Part shown: one piece after another, positions 17,512-25,455 of the stretch
How positions within the stretch are numbered: the first letter of the stretch is position 1
How the letters are laid out: each line of letters begins with the position of its first letter
DNA from: JBBQTU01 sp038213005
GTDB lineage: Bacteria; Planctomycetota; Phycisphaerae; Tepidisphaerales; Tepidisphaeraceae
DNA length: 40,178 nucleotides
Assembly (NCBI GenBank): GCA_038213005.1
Contig: JBBQTU010000008.1
Location: 1-40,178, forward strand
Direction of reading: 5' to 3'
Made by a program: the position numbers and the translations under genes
Notes under the pieces: generated by a model
What the model saw: only the letters and a program-made list of their open reading frames with translations
Told to the model about the DNA's origin: nothing
Database searches by the model: none

Positions 17512-17865
17512 TCATGCCGCCGGCAACGGCGCCACAACCGACGGACTGCCATCGATCATCGGAAATACCTTGTCCAGATGGCTCAGCAACAGTGCCTTGC
17601 GAATGTGATCGCACAGGCCTGCCAGGATCAGCTCGTGCGAGCCCTCGCAGACTTCCCGACGCAGGGCGACCAGCGCCCCGATCGCCAGGCTTGGCAGAAA
17701 CTTGATCCGGGTGCAGTCTATGACCACATCGCGAGCCCGGAGCGCGAGTTCGCTCCGCACCGCGGCCGCCAGTTCGTCACAGGCGGCGGAATCCACTGAC
17801 GCCATGTCGATGCGAACCATGATGCGGTTGTCATCGGCCGTGGTCGTAATCGCTGTCCCTGCCAT
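17512..17865 (-). CDS. STAS-domain protein, anti-sigma factor antagonist-like
   Basis: A 117-residue single STAS domain. Such proteins (SpoIIAA/RsbV type) release sigma factors from anti-sigma kinases, switched by serine phosphorylation. The fold-typical segment VVIDCTRIKFLPSLAIGALV aligns with the usual ..DSSGLGAL loop. Here only S59 remains, in FLPSL: the aspartate is proline and the second serine leucine, so phospho-regulation may be altered or absent. ATG 17865 is well supported by AAGGAGG 5 nt upstream; the frame upstream to 17955 is not needed. No anti-sigma kinase is adjacent. A non-regulatory STAS role is possible. Confidence 0.82.
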   Translation of the reverse strand: MAGTAITTTADDNRIMVRIDMASVDSAACDELAAAVRSELALRARDVVIDCTRIKFLPSLAIGALVALRREVCEGSHELILAGLCDHIRKALLLSHLDKVFPMIDGSPSVVAPLPAA

Positions 17866-18136
17866 AATGCCTCCTTTTGCGAGAGGATCTACCGGCCAAC
17901 TGGGACCCAAAATAGCCTCTCGCGACCTTGTAGCATGCAGACACATGTGACCCATCTCTTACCGATCATAGGCGCTGTCGCCGACAGCCGACGACGGTGG
18001 TGGGCATCCCCGCGGGGGACATGCCGGCCGCAAGACTCGGAGGTGCTTGAACCACGATGCCCGCGAGGACGACCTTCGGATCGGGAAGGACCTGGAAGTT
18101 GGCCATGCCCTGGTCTACCGCTCTGGCGGGAGGGAC

Positions 18137-18144
18137 TGTACAAT
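18137..18144 (+). promoter_or_regulatory. TGTACAAT, extended -10-like element
   Basis: TGTACAAT ends 10 nt before ATG 18155, with no Shine-Dalgarno between. The same octamer precedes the starts at 25936 and 35353 at 8 and 9 nt. No clear -35 is seen. Confidence 0.5.
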
Positions 18145-18154
18145 CCTCTGCGTC

Positions 18155-18385
18155 ATGTCGCCTGAATCCGCCAACGAGTGGCTTGAGCGAGCGAGGCAGA
18201 ATGCCGGGCGCTTTGGCCGGTTGCTGGAAGCGGATTTGGCGGACTTGCGGCAGAATCAGGTGACGGTGGATACAGTTCAGGCCGTTGCGAAGGTTGAGCA
18301 GATCCAGTGTGTGCTCGGCCGGATTATCGCAGGGATGAACGACGACCCGCAGCGTGTCCTTGAACAGGAGAGTGATCACAAATGA
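18155..18385 (+). CDS. Small helical protein, unknown
   Basis: A 76-residue soluble, probably all-helical protein (WLERARQNAGRFGRLLEADL, QVTVDTVQAVAKVEQIQCVL). I recognise no family. It is rich in charged residues with a single cysteine. ATG 18155 is chosen because TGTACAAT sits 10 nt upstream and the residues before it, in the same frame, look non-coding. Its TGA overlaps the following ATG (ATGA at 18382-18385), so it is translationally coupled to the membrane protein and may act with it. Confidence 0.65.
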   Translation: MSPESANEWLERARQNAGRFGRLLEADLADLRQNQVTVDTVQAVAKVEQIQCVLGRIIAGMNDDPQRVLEQESDHK

Positions 18386-19017
18386 GCCAGGTGACGACCC
18401 AGCCACAGCCGGCCAGTCAGCCCTTTGTCGCCCAGGCGGGCAAGACATATCGGCGTTATCGTTATGTCATGTTCGTACTGATGGTGGGCTTCGGGCTTGC
18501 GTTTCTCTATGACGGCTTCTTTCGCTGGCCGGGGCACAACGCCAAATACAGCGTCTTGGAAGCGAAGATCCAGCTCCTGGAGGTCAAGTCTCGCGACAAT
18601 CCTGCGCTGCGCAAGGATCTGGATGACGGGCTTGCGGAACTGAAGCGAATTCCGAAAAGGCACACCGATTTCGATCTGCAACTGCAGCGGGTGCTGGGGT
18701 TCCTGCTTCCGCCGCTGGCGACGGGTGTGCTGATCATGTGGCTGCGCCGGTCGCGCGGCGAGTATCGCCTGGAAAACGACACGCTGCATGTTCCGGGGTA
18801 TCCGCCCATTCCGCTGGATACCATTGACTCGCTGGACAAGACCCGGTGGGACCGCAAGGGCATCGCGTTCGCCAGCTACCATCTTCCCAATGGCAAGACC
18901 GGCATCGTCCGTCTGGATGACTTCATCTACGAGGCACACCCGATTCGTGACATGGTCAAGTGCATCGAGGAGTCGATCATCGCCCGCGCCCGGGCGCAGC
19001 AGCAGCCCTCGGCATAA
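18382..19017 (+). CDS. Membrane protein with two TM helices, unknown
   Basis: A 211-residue protein with helices at ~28-48 (YVMFVLMVGFGLAFLYDGFF) and ~104-122 (LGFLLPPLATGVLIMW). Between them is a ~55-residue charged loop with helical heptads. The C-terminal part (~128-200: YRLENDTLHVPGYPPIPLD, IDSLDKTRWDRKGIAFASY) resembles a PH-like (bPH) beta domain, a guess from strand pattern. It starts by 4-bp overlap with the small upstream gene and is followed after 27 bp by the DUF1015 gene. No function can be assigned. Confidence 0.75.
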   Translation: MSQVTTQPQPASQPFVAQAGKTYRRYRYVMFVLMVGFGLAFLYDGFFRWPGHNAKYSVLEAKIQLLEVKSRDNPALRKDLDDGLAELKRIPKRHTDFDLQLQRVLGFLLPPLATGVLIMWLRRSRGEYRLENDTLHVPGYPPIPLDTIDSLDKTRWDRKGIAFASYHLPNGKTGIVRLDDFIYEAHPIRDMVKCIEESIIARARAQQQPSA

Positions 19018-19044
19018 CCATAAAGAACTACGAGGAACCCCACC

Positions 19045-20367
19045 GTGGCCCAGATTCGTCCGTTCGCAGCGATTCGCTATGCACGCCGGCCGGAGAGTGA
19101 TTTCTCCCACCTGATCGCACCTCCGTATGATGTTCTGACCGATGCCGACAAGGCTCGGCTGCAGGCGCAGAACTCGCACAACATCGTCACCATCGACCTG
19201 CCTCACACGCCGCCTAAAGAGGCTGGCCCCGACGCTGTCTACCAGCAGGCGAATCTGACGCTGCAGAGCTGGCTGAAATCGGGCGTGCTGGCCCGCGATC
19301 CACGCCCGGCGTTCTATCCCTATGCCCAGACCTATCAGCAGGGGCAGCGCACGGTGCATCGGCGCGGGTTCATGGCGCTGGTGAGGCTCTCGCCGTTTGG
19401 CAAGGGCGAGGTGGTGCCCCACGAGAAGACGTATAAAGGTCCGATCGAAGACCGCATGAAACTCATGCGCGCCACCGGCGTGCAGCTCTCGCCGATCTTC
19501 GGGATGTTTTCTGATCCGCGGCACGCGGTGACCGAGGCGCTGTACCAGAACGTCGCCAAGCCCGAGCTTTCGGGAATGCTTGACGGTGTGAAGAACGACC
19601 TCTGGCACGTCAACGACGCCAGCACGATTAACAAGGTGACGGACCTGCTGGAAGACCATCCGGTCTACATCGCCGACGGTCACCATCGATATACCACGGC
19701 GCTGCAATACCAGCAGGAGTGCATCGCCGCGGCGGGGGGCATGCTACCGGCGAACCACCCGGCCAATTACTGCATGTTCGTCCTGGTCGGGATGCAGGAT
19801 CCGGGCCTGCTGATTCTGCCCACCCACCGACTGCTGGGGGGCCTGGCGGGCTTCAACATCGACAAACTGCGATCGGTGCTGGGCGGCAATGCCACGATCG
19901 AGCCGACCACGCTGCCGGCGAAGGCGACGGCCGAACTGGAGACGCTGGTCGCTCATCAGCCGACGCACACGTTCGGGCTCTACGATGGGGCCAGCGGGAA
20001 GAGCTACCTTATCCGCCTGACCAATAAGGACGTCCTGGCCAATCTGGAGCCCGGGCAGAGCAGCACCTGGCGCGAGCTGGATGTCGCCATCCTTCAGAGA
20101 TATCTGATTGACGAGGTGATCCGCCCGGCATTCAGCCCGTCGGCCGACGTGATGCGCGGGTACACCGCCAATGGCGCAGCGGTCGCCGAGCAGGTGGATG
20201 GGCAGAAGTACCAGGTCGGCCTGGTGCTGCAGTCCACGCCTCTGCACGCACTGGAGGCCCTGGGCAAGCACAACGAAGTGATGCCACAGAAGAGCACCTA
20301 TTTCTTCCCCAAGCTGGCAACCGGCATGGCCATCAATGTGCTAACCGATCCCGGCTCGTCCAAGTAA
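19045..20367 (+). CDS. DUF1015 family protein
   Basis: A 440-residue cytosolic protein of the DUF1015 family, widespread in bacteria and of unsettled function. Family landmarks are the N-terminal FAAIRYA/LIAPPYDVLTDADKARL, VVPHEKTYKGPIEDRMKLM, and the conserved YIADGHHRYTTALQYQQE, whose His and Asp residues suggest a metal or phosphate site. The length is typical. The start is GTG 19045, with AGGAA ~9 nt upstream. It lies 27 bp behind the membrane protein, same strand, so probably one transcript. In many genomes the family neighbours serine biosynthesis genes; that context is absent here. Confidence 0.88.
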   Translation: MAQIRPFAAIRYARRPESDFSHLIAPPYDVLTDADKARLQAQNSHNIVTIDLPHTPPKEAGPDAVYQQANLTLQSWLKSGVLARDPRPAFYPYAQTYQQGQRTVHRRGFMALVRLSPFGKGEVVPHEKTYKGPIEDRMKLMRATGVQLSPIFGMFSDPRHAVTEALYQNVAKPELSGMLDGVKNDLWHVNDASTINKVTDLLEDHPVYIADGHHRYTTALQYQQECIAAAGGMLPANHPANYCMFVLVGMQDPGLLILPTHRLLGGLAGFNIDKLRSVLGGNATIEPTTLPAKATAELETLVAHQPTHTFGLYDGASGKSYLIRLTNKDVLANLEPGQSSTWRELDVAILQRYLIDEVIRPAFSPSADVMRGYTANGAAVAEQVDGQKYQVGLVLQSTPLHALEALGKHNEVMPQKSTYFFPKLATGMAINVLTDPGSSK

Positions 20368-20428
20368 CAGCCAGCCCTCCCCGGCGTGAGCGAGGCGGCG
20401 CTCCCTTTGAACATCAGAGACATACATT

Positions 20429-22288
20429 ATGAAACTGGGTTCCATATTCAGCGATCATGCCGTTCTGCAACGTGAAATAGCGGTCCCGGTCTGGGGATGG
20501 ACGCGCCCACTGGCCAAGGTGGTCGTGAAGGTCGGTCCTTACAAAGCGCAGTCGGTTTCGGGGACCGATGGCAAGTTCATGGTGCGTCTGCCGACGATGA
20601 AAGCGGGCGGGCCGTATGAACTGGAAGTGAGCTCGCCCGACAGCGATGAGAAAGCCATCCGGCAGGATATCTGGATCGGCGAGGTCTGGATCGCTTCTGG
20701 ACAATCCAATATGGAGTTCCCGCTGGTCGATGTGCCCGAGGAGACCAACCCGAATCTGCGCATGGCGAACGTTGCCCACCTGGCGCACGCCGGCCGGCAG
20801 AGCGACGTTGCGGTCTCGTGGGAAGTGGCGAGCCGCGCCACCAGTTCCACGTTCTCGGCGGTGGCGTACCACTTCGCACAGCAGCTCCAGGAGTCACTGG
20901 GCGTCAAGGTCGGCATCATCAACACCTCCTGGGGCGGGACGATCATCGAGGCGTGGACCAGCCGGGAAACCCTGGTTCGCAATGACGATGTCAGCGACTG
21001 GGTCGCCCGTTATGAAGCCGATACGCACAGCCCGGCATTCTGGGGCGAGGCCGCGCAATACGACAGGGAAGCCGGGCTTCCTCGCGACCCGGGTAACCAG
21101 GGGCTCACGCAGGGATGGGCCAAGGCCGACCTGGACGACCGTGGCTGGGCCTCGATGAAGATCCCCGGCAGTTGGGCGTCGCAAGGCCACCGCTACAGCG
21201 GCATCTTCTGGTTCCGCAAGACGGTGGACATCCCCGCCGCCTGGGCAGGCAAGGACCTGACGCTCACTCTCGGGGCCGCAGACAAGCAGGATATTACCTA
21301 CTTCAACGGACAGCAGGTGGGCACCACCGGCTCGGGACTGGATGAGAGCCACTGGAATCAGCAGCGGATGTATCGCATCCCCGGCAACCTCGTCAAAGCA
21401 GGCAAGAACGTCATTGCCAGCCGCGTCTACTCGTTCATCTTCGATGGTGGCCTGATCGGCCCGGCCTCGAAGATGGCCGTGACCCTGGAAGAAGAGAAGG
21501 AGCAGGCGATTCCCCTGGCAGGTGAGTGGAAGTACGCCATCGAGCAGAATTTCGGGGTTATCGCCCCCCCCAGGCAGTTGCCCGGCCCTGGCAATCCCAA
21601 CACCCCGTATGTCCTTTTTGACAACATGATCGCTCCGCTGGTGCCTTACGCCCTGCGGGGCGCGATCTGGTATCAGGGCGAGTCCAATGCCGGTCACCCG
21701 GAGAAATACCAGCGGCTCATGGTCGACATGATCCGCGACTGGCGCCGCGCCTGGGGACAGGGAGACTTCCAGTTCCTGATGGTGCAGCTTGCCAACTTTG
21801 AAGCAGCGGACAACTGGGCGCCCCTGCGCGAGGCGCAGCTCAAGTCGTTGTCCGAGTGCAACACCGGCATGGCGGTGACCATCGACATCGGTGATCCAAT
21901 CGACATCCATCCCGTCAACAAGCTGGATGTCGGCAAGCGTTTGTCGCTCTGGGCTCTGTCGCGAACCTATGGCAAGCATGGCGCAGTTTCCGGGCCGCTG
22001 TACGCGGGAATGTCCATCGAGGCAAACAGCATCCGCCTGCGCTTCTCGCACGTGCATGGCGCCCTGGTCGCCAAAGACGGAAAGCTCAAGACGTTTGAGA
22101 TCGCCGGCGACGACCGGAAGTTCGTCCCGGCCGACGCGTCCATCGACGGCGACACCGTCGTGGTTTCCAGTGCCGCCGTCGCCGCACCGATGGCCGTGCG
22201 CTACGCGTGGGCCAGCAATCCCCAAGGATGCAACCTCTACAATGCCAGCGGACTGCCTGCATCCCCGATGCGTACGGACAATTGGTAA
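20429..22288 (+). CDS. Sialate O-acetylesterase (SASA domain)
   Basis: A 619-residue esterase that removes O-acetyl groups from sialic acids or other sugars. The SGNH-type catalytic serine is S93 in ASGQSNMEFPL, and D492/H494 in GDPIDIHPVNK complete the site. WYQGESNAGHPEKYQRLM is the other family block. Residues ~250-340 are an inserted galactose-binding-like jelly roll (GIFWFRKTVDIPAAWAGKD, NGQQVGTTGSG). No signal peptide is present at ATG 20429 (MKLGSIFSDHAVLQRE is the family's usual first strand), so the mature start matches but export would need a different N-terminus; the protein may be cytosolic. The next gene starts 15 bp downstream. Substrate could be O-acetylated xylan or another polysaccharide. 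Confidence 0.9.
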   Translation: MKLGSIFSDHAVLQREIAVPVWGWTRPLAKVVVKVGPYKAQSVSGTDGKFMVRLPTMKAGGPYELEVSSPDSDEKAIRQDIWIGEVWIASGQSNMEFPLVDVPEETNPNLRMANVAHLAHAGRQSDVAVSWEVASRATSSTFSAVAYHFAQQLQESLGVKVGIINTSWGGTIIEAWTSRETLVRNDDVSDWVARYEADTHSPAFWGEAAQYDREAGLPRDPGNQGLTQGWAKADLDDRGWASMKIPGSWASQGHRYSGIFWFRKTVDIPAAWAGKDLTLTLGAADKQDITYFNGQQVGTTGSGLDESHWNQQRMYRIPGNLVKAGKNVIASRVYSFIFDGGLIGPASKMAVTLEEEKEQAIPLAGEWKYAIEQNFGVIAPPRQLPGPGNPNTPYVLFDNMIAPLVPYALRGAIWYQGESNAGHPEKYQRLMVDMIRDWRRAWGQGDFQFLMVQLANFEAADNWAPLREAQLKSLSECNTGMAVTIDIGDPIDIHPVNKLDVGKRLSLWALSRTYGKHGAVSGPLYAGMSIEANSIRLRFSHVHGALVAKDGKLKTFEIAGDDRKFVPADASIDGDTVVVSSAAVAAPMAVRYAWASNPQGCNLYNASGLPASPMRTDNW

Positions 22289-22294
22289 CTCTGC

Positions 22295-22300
22295 TATACT
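22295..22300 (+). promoter_or_regulatory. TATACT element before the M16 gene
   Basis: TATACT lies 3 nt before GTG 22304 and 9 nt before the in-frame TTG 22310. If it is a -10 element, the transcript cannot begin before GTG 22304, favouring TTG 22310 as the start. No Shine-Dalgarno is present. Confidence 0.3.
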
Positions 22301-22303
22301 GCG

Positions 22304-23545
22304 GTGACTTTGAACGATCGATATTTCCAACAGACGTTCGCTAATGGCCTGACCCTGGTCGCCGAGAAGATGCCGGCGGTGCAGTCGGCCGCCATGACGC
22401 TGCTCATACCGGCTGGTTCTTCTACCGATCCGGCCGGCCAGGTCGGGTCGGCCACGGTCCTTTCGGACGTGGTCTTCCGCGGCGCTGGGGCGCGTGACAG
22501 CCGGGCGCTGTCTGAGCATCTGGATTCGCTGGGGCTGCATCGCTCCAGTGGCGCCAGTGTCTATCACACTCGGTTCGCAGCGGCCGCCGTGGCCGAGAAC
22601 GTCATGGAAGGCCTCGCGGTCTACGCCGACATCGTCCGCCGGCCGATGCTGCCGGCCGACGGCTTTGAGTCTTCGCGCGAGCTTGCCCTGCACGCCATCG
22701 ACGGCGTCGAGGATGAGCCGCGGCAGAAACTGCTCATCCGTCTTCGCGAAAAACATCTGCCCGATCCGCTGGGCCGCAACACCATGGGCGAGCGCAAAGA
22801 CCTGATGGCGATGACCAGCGACCGTCTCGCGGCCGACTTCCGCCGGCGATACCAGCCAACTGGCGCGATCCTTTCCCTGGCCGGCAAGATCGACTTCGCC
22901 GAGGTGCAGCAGCGTGTCGAGCAGCTTTTTGCCGACTGGCCGGCCAATCCCGCGCCAGCTCCCGAACTGAAGCGCACGCCCGAGCGAATGTTCCACGAGA
23001 CGCAGCAGAGCGAGCAGACGCACATTGGCATCGCATGGGATTCGATCCCCGAAACGCATGAGGACTATTACCTGGTCCGGCTCGTTGGCGAGGCCCTCGG
23101 CGGCGGCATGAGCGGGCGGCTGTTCACCGAAGTCCGCGAGAAACGCGGGTTGTGCTATTCCGTCTGGGCCGGCTTCTCCAGCCTCAAAAATCTTGGCTTC
23201 ATGATGGGCTACGCCGGCACGAGCAACGACCGCGCCCAGGCCACCCTGGACTGCTTCATGGACGAACTGGCACGGCTCGCCAAAGGCATCGCCCAGGATG
23301 AACTGGACCGCGCCAAGATCGCCCTCAAAGCCAGCACCATCATGCAGGGCGAGTCCACCAGTTCCCGGTCCGGCGCGATCGTGCACGACTATTTCGTCCG
23401 CGGCCGAATCCGCACGCTCGACGAGATCAAGGCCGCCATCGAAAGCGTCACGCTGGACCGCGCCAACGCGTACCTGGCGAAGAACGTCCCAGGCCCCTTC
23501 ACAATCGTCACCGTCGGCCCCAAGCCGCTGACCCTGAAGGCGTAA
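22304..23545 (+). CDS. M16-family peptidase homologue lacking the zinc site
   Basis: A 413-residue member of the insulinase/MPP family. It starts NDRYFQQTFANGLTLVAEKM and keeps the two-domain layout, with the C-terminal pair GRLFTEVREKRGLCYSVWAG (the Arg/Tyr of the active site). But the N-terminal HxxEH zinc motif is gone. Where family members have HFLEHMLFKGT, this protein has TVLSDVVFRGA, so H, E and H are T, S and D. It should therefore be inactive alone, like the alpha subunit of mitochondrial processing peptidase, and would need a catalytic partner not in this window. The start is GTG 22304 or TTG 22310. It lies 15 bp after the sialate esterase gene. Confidence 0.88.
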   Translation: MTLNDRYFQQTFANGLTLVAEKMPAVQSAAMTLLIPAGSSTDPAGQVGSATVLSDVVFRGAGARDSRALSEHLDSLGLHRSSGASVYHTRFAAAAVAENVMEGLAVYADIVRRPMLPADGFESSRELALHAIDGVEDEPRQKLLIRLREKHLPDPLGRNTMGERKDLMAMTSDRLAADFRRRYQPTGAILSLAGKIDFAEVQQRVEQLFADWPANPAPAPELKRTPERMFHETQQSEQTHIGIAWDSIPETHEDYYLVRLVGEALGGGMSGRLFTEVREKRGLCYSVWAGFSSLKNLGFMMGYAGTSNDRAQATLDCFMDELARLAKGIAQDELDRAKIALKASTIMQGESTSSRSGAIVHDYFVRGRIRTLDEIKAAIESVTLDRANAYLAKNVPGPFTIVTVGPKPLTLKA

Positions 23546-23590
23546 AGCCTTCGGCTTCAGTGCCGTGGAGTCTGGCCTTTCCTTTATGAG

Positions 23591-23613
23591 GCCTGAAGCC
23601 TTTGGCTTCAGGC
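23591..23613 (+). terminator. Hairpin after the M16 gene
   Basis: GCCTGAAGCC-TTT-GGCTTCAGGC has a perfect 10-bp stem, 46 bp after the stop. No T-run follows. A second, related palindrome (CTGAAGG...CCTTCGGCTTCAG) straddles the stop codon. Confidence 0.5.
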
Positions 23614-23714
23614 CCGCCCCAAAGTGGAGCCCACTTCAGTCGGCCACTCCGACGCCTCGCCCGCATCTCTCGGGAGTGCTGCGAGCCCCCACGACGCGGC
23701 AAGGAGAAGGAACA

Positions 23715-23967
23715 GTGGCACAGTCGCCCATACCAAGGCGCAGGTCGTCGCAGGAGCTTATCGACGCCGGCCAGGTGGCGGCCTACAAAGTGCAGCGCCG
23801 CGAGCGCCCGATCTATCGGGAGCGACTGGTCGGAGGTGGCCACGGCCATGGAGTCGGAAACCACCCTCAACGGCCAGACCCGCTCCAAGGAGTTCGAGTT
23901 CCGCGTCATCGCCATGAACAAAGCCGGCGAAGGCGAAAGCAGCAACAGCGTCATGGCGGTGTTGTGA
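23715..23967 (+). pseudogene. Fibronectin type III domain remnant, frameshifted
   Basis: AAGGAG 8 nt before GTG 23715 marks an original start. The first frame reads IDAGQVAAYKVQRRERP, then near 23815-23825 the domain continues in another frame: DWSEVATAMESETTLNGQTR, SKEFEFRVIAMNKAGEGESS and stop at 23967. This wording is typical of the C-terminal FnIII repeat of a planctomycete secreted/structural protein family. The body of the gene is missing, so this is a 5'/3' remnant with an internal deletion and a frameshift. Pieces of the same kind occur at 25177-25228 and 31606-31740. Confidence 0.75.
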
Positions 23968-24115
23968 TCCCACGGGTTAGTTGTGATATGATGACGCCGA
24001 CACGGGTAAAAACATCCGCGCGGCGCTTGCAGGTCGCGATATGAATCGCGTTCTGTTTGACTGTCGCGTCAGCGGACGATCATCTGGGAGATATTGGATC
24101 AACAGGGAGCATGTC

Positions 24116-24820
24116 ATGGAAGATTCGGTTTCCGCCGCCACGCTTGAAGCCAGCGACACATTCAGCGTTCCCGATGGCGGTGCTCCCCAGAATCGCGAGT
24201 TTGCTGACAAGTGTGGCGCATATACGCTGGTATCTCGGATGTCTCGCGCGATTGTCGACCCGGGTGACGCACTGGCAGTCGAACTGTTCATCACTGGGTA
24301 TGGCGCTATCAGAGGCGCAAAGCTGCTGGTGTATCCCTCCCCAGGTATCTACGACACATCGAAATCGAGTTTGACTGCCGGCTGCAAGGTAGTGGGCAAC
24401 AGAACCGTATTTGGTGGTCAGTCATGGCCGATGGCCCCGGGATGCAGTTTCTGGATTGACTTAGGCACCACGGGCGTTGCGAATCCCAGATGGAAAGGCC
24501 CGACCTTGTTCTTTGACGTGCGGCCGGATACTCATCTGATCATGACCGAGATGGCTTTTCCATGGACGCCCCCCGAGGGCGACTACCATGGCCCGATTAC
24601 ACTGTCCCTGAAATTGAATGATAGGGCCGCGCCTGGGGCATATGACATCAGGTTCGTGCTCACGTACTACAATGGCGAATCTTGGGTCACCTCCGCAGAA
24701 ACCGCACAATTCTCAGTCAGAACTTGGTACCAAAGATGGGAAACTTGGTGCCAAACTGCTGCTGTTGCTGCAGCGCTAATAGCGCTGCTTGCGTTGATTG
24801 CCCAAGTCTTCATGAAGTGA
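24116..24820 (+). CDS. Tail-anchored protein, unknown
   Basis: A 234-residue protein I cannot assign. Residues 1-205 are soluble and look like beta-sandwich sequence (VDPGDALAVELFITGYGAIR, GPITLSLKLNDRAAPGAYDI, FVLTYYNGESWVTSAETAQF). The C-terminus is a single hydrophobic helix (AAVAAALIALLALIAQVFMK), implying a tail-anchored protein with its bulk in the cytosol. ATG 24116 has AGGGA 8 nt upstream; the frame extends further without support. By eye its base composition is more AT-rich than the neighbours, and it sits in a repeat island, suggesting acquisition. It may be an adaptor or effector; no partner gene is adjacent. Confidence 0.6.
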   Translation: MEDSVSAATLEASDTFSVPDGGAPQNREFADKCGAYTLVSRMSRAIVDPGDALAVELFITGYGAIRGAKLLVYPSPGIYDTSKSSLTAGCKVVGNRTVFGGQSWPMAPGCSFWIDLGTTGVANPRWKGPTLFFDVRPDTHLIMTEMAFPWTPPEGDYHGPITLSLKLNDRAAPGAYDIRFVLTYYNGESWVTSAETAQFSVRTWYQRWETWCQTAAVAAALIALLALIAQVFMK

Positions 24821-24952
24821 AGACAGGGGGAAGCCGAAGGGGTCAGGAGCCATACTTGACTCGTTTCCCCGGCCGGGTGCAGGCCGGGGCAAGGGAAAAC
24901 GGGCATGGGATCGATACGAGTCCACTCTGCCGTCGAAAGGCAGGATTAGCCA

Positions 24953-25047
24953 CAAAAGGCACAGAAGGCTCGAAAAAGACCGAGGAAAAATACACACGCC
25001 GGCTCTGTTTGTTCTTGTGCCTTTTGTGCTTCTTGTGGCAACTCTTC
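24953..25047. repeat. Imperfect inverted repeat of CACAAAAGGCACA words
   Basis: GCCACAAAAGGCACAGAAGG on the left faces TTGTGCCTTTTGTGC and CTTCTTGTGGC on the right, ~60 bp apart. Alignment is offset, so arms pair in more than one register. Confidence 0.6.
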
Positions 25048-25089
25048 TTCGTGGTTTGGCCCGCAAGCAAAAGTATTCCTCACGCAGAT

Positions 25090-25169
25090 CGTAGGGTGGG
25101 TACGTACACGAACCCACCTTTCGGACACAGACGCTCAAGGTGGGTCGGAGCATACCGACCCACCCTACG
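25090..25169. repeat. MITE-like palindrome with GTAGGGTGGGT ends
   Basis: The 12-nt ends CGTAGGGTGGGT (25090-25101) and ACCCACCCTACG (25158-25169) are perfectly inverted. Inside, ACCCACCTT (25112-25120) pairs with AAGGTGGGT (25138-25146), and GGTCGG (25143-25148) with CCGACC (25155-25160). The 80-bp unit could fold into alternative hairpins. No flanking target duplication is evident. Confidence 0.75.
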
Positions 25170-25176
25170 GACTACG

Positions 25177-25228
25177 GACTGGTCGGATGTGGCCACGGCG
25201 ATGGCGTCGAAATCACCCTCAATGGCCA
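25177..25228 (+). pseudogene. Degraded FnIII fragment
   Basis: ACTGGTCGGATGTGGCCACG and the following ~32 nt match 23824-23876 with scattered substitutions and a deletion, ending at TCAATGGCCA. It is a second, more decayed copy of the FnIII coding sequence and runs into direct repeat copy 1. Confidence 0.6.
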
Positions 25229-25455
25229 TCCCTCTTCTTCGCGTCCGTCTTCGCGTGCTTCGCGCTTTCGCGGTTCATCCGCTTCGTTCGCCTTCTTCTC
25301 CGCGGCTTGTGAGAAACGAATTAGAGCCACACATCGCCCAGCGCAGCAGAGCCGCAGCCAGAAGAAATATGGCCACGGATAACACGGTCGAGGCGAGTAC
25401 ACCTCGAACACGGACAAGCAGCCAGGACGCTGTTTCTTCTCTTCATCCGCGATTG
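25224..25455. repeat. ~235-bp direct repeat, copy 1
   Basis: It starts GGCCATCCCTCTTCTTCGCG and ends near CTTCATCCGCGATTGGAA. It matches 26088-26331 along its whole length with scattered substitutions and small indels. The left third is made of CTTCGCG/TTCGCG words; the right third contains ATGGCCACGGATAACACGG. It lies just past the DUF2283 stop (25470). Confidence 0.9.

Noticed and set aside
17966..18106. Small minus-strand gene upstream of the 76-residue gene
   Set aside because: Some coding-like stretches, but no ribosome-binding site or TGTACAAT element and no family match; it overlaps the plus-strand gene's promoter.
20894..23386. 830-codon open frame on the minus strand
   Set aside because: It is the antisense of the sialate esterase and M16 genes, which carry clear family motifs on the plus strand. 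High GC keeps antisense frames open.
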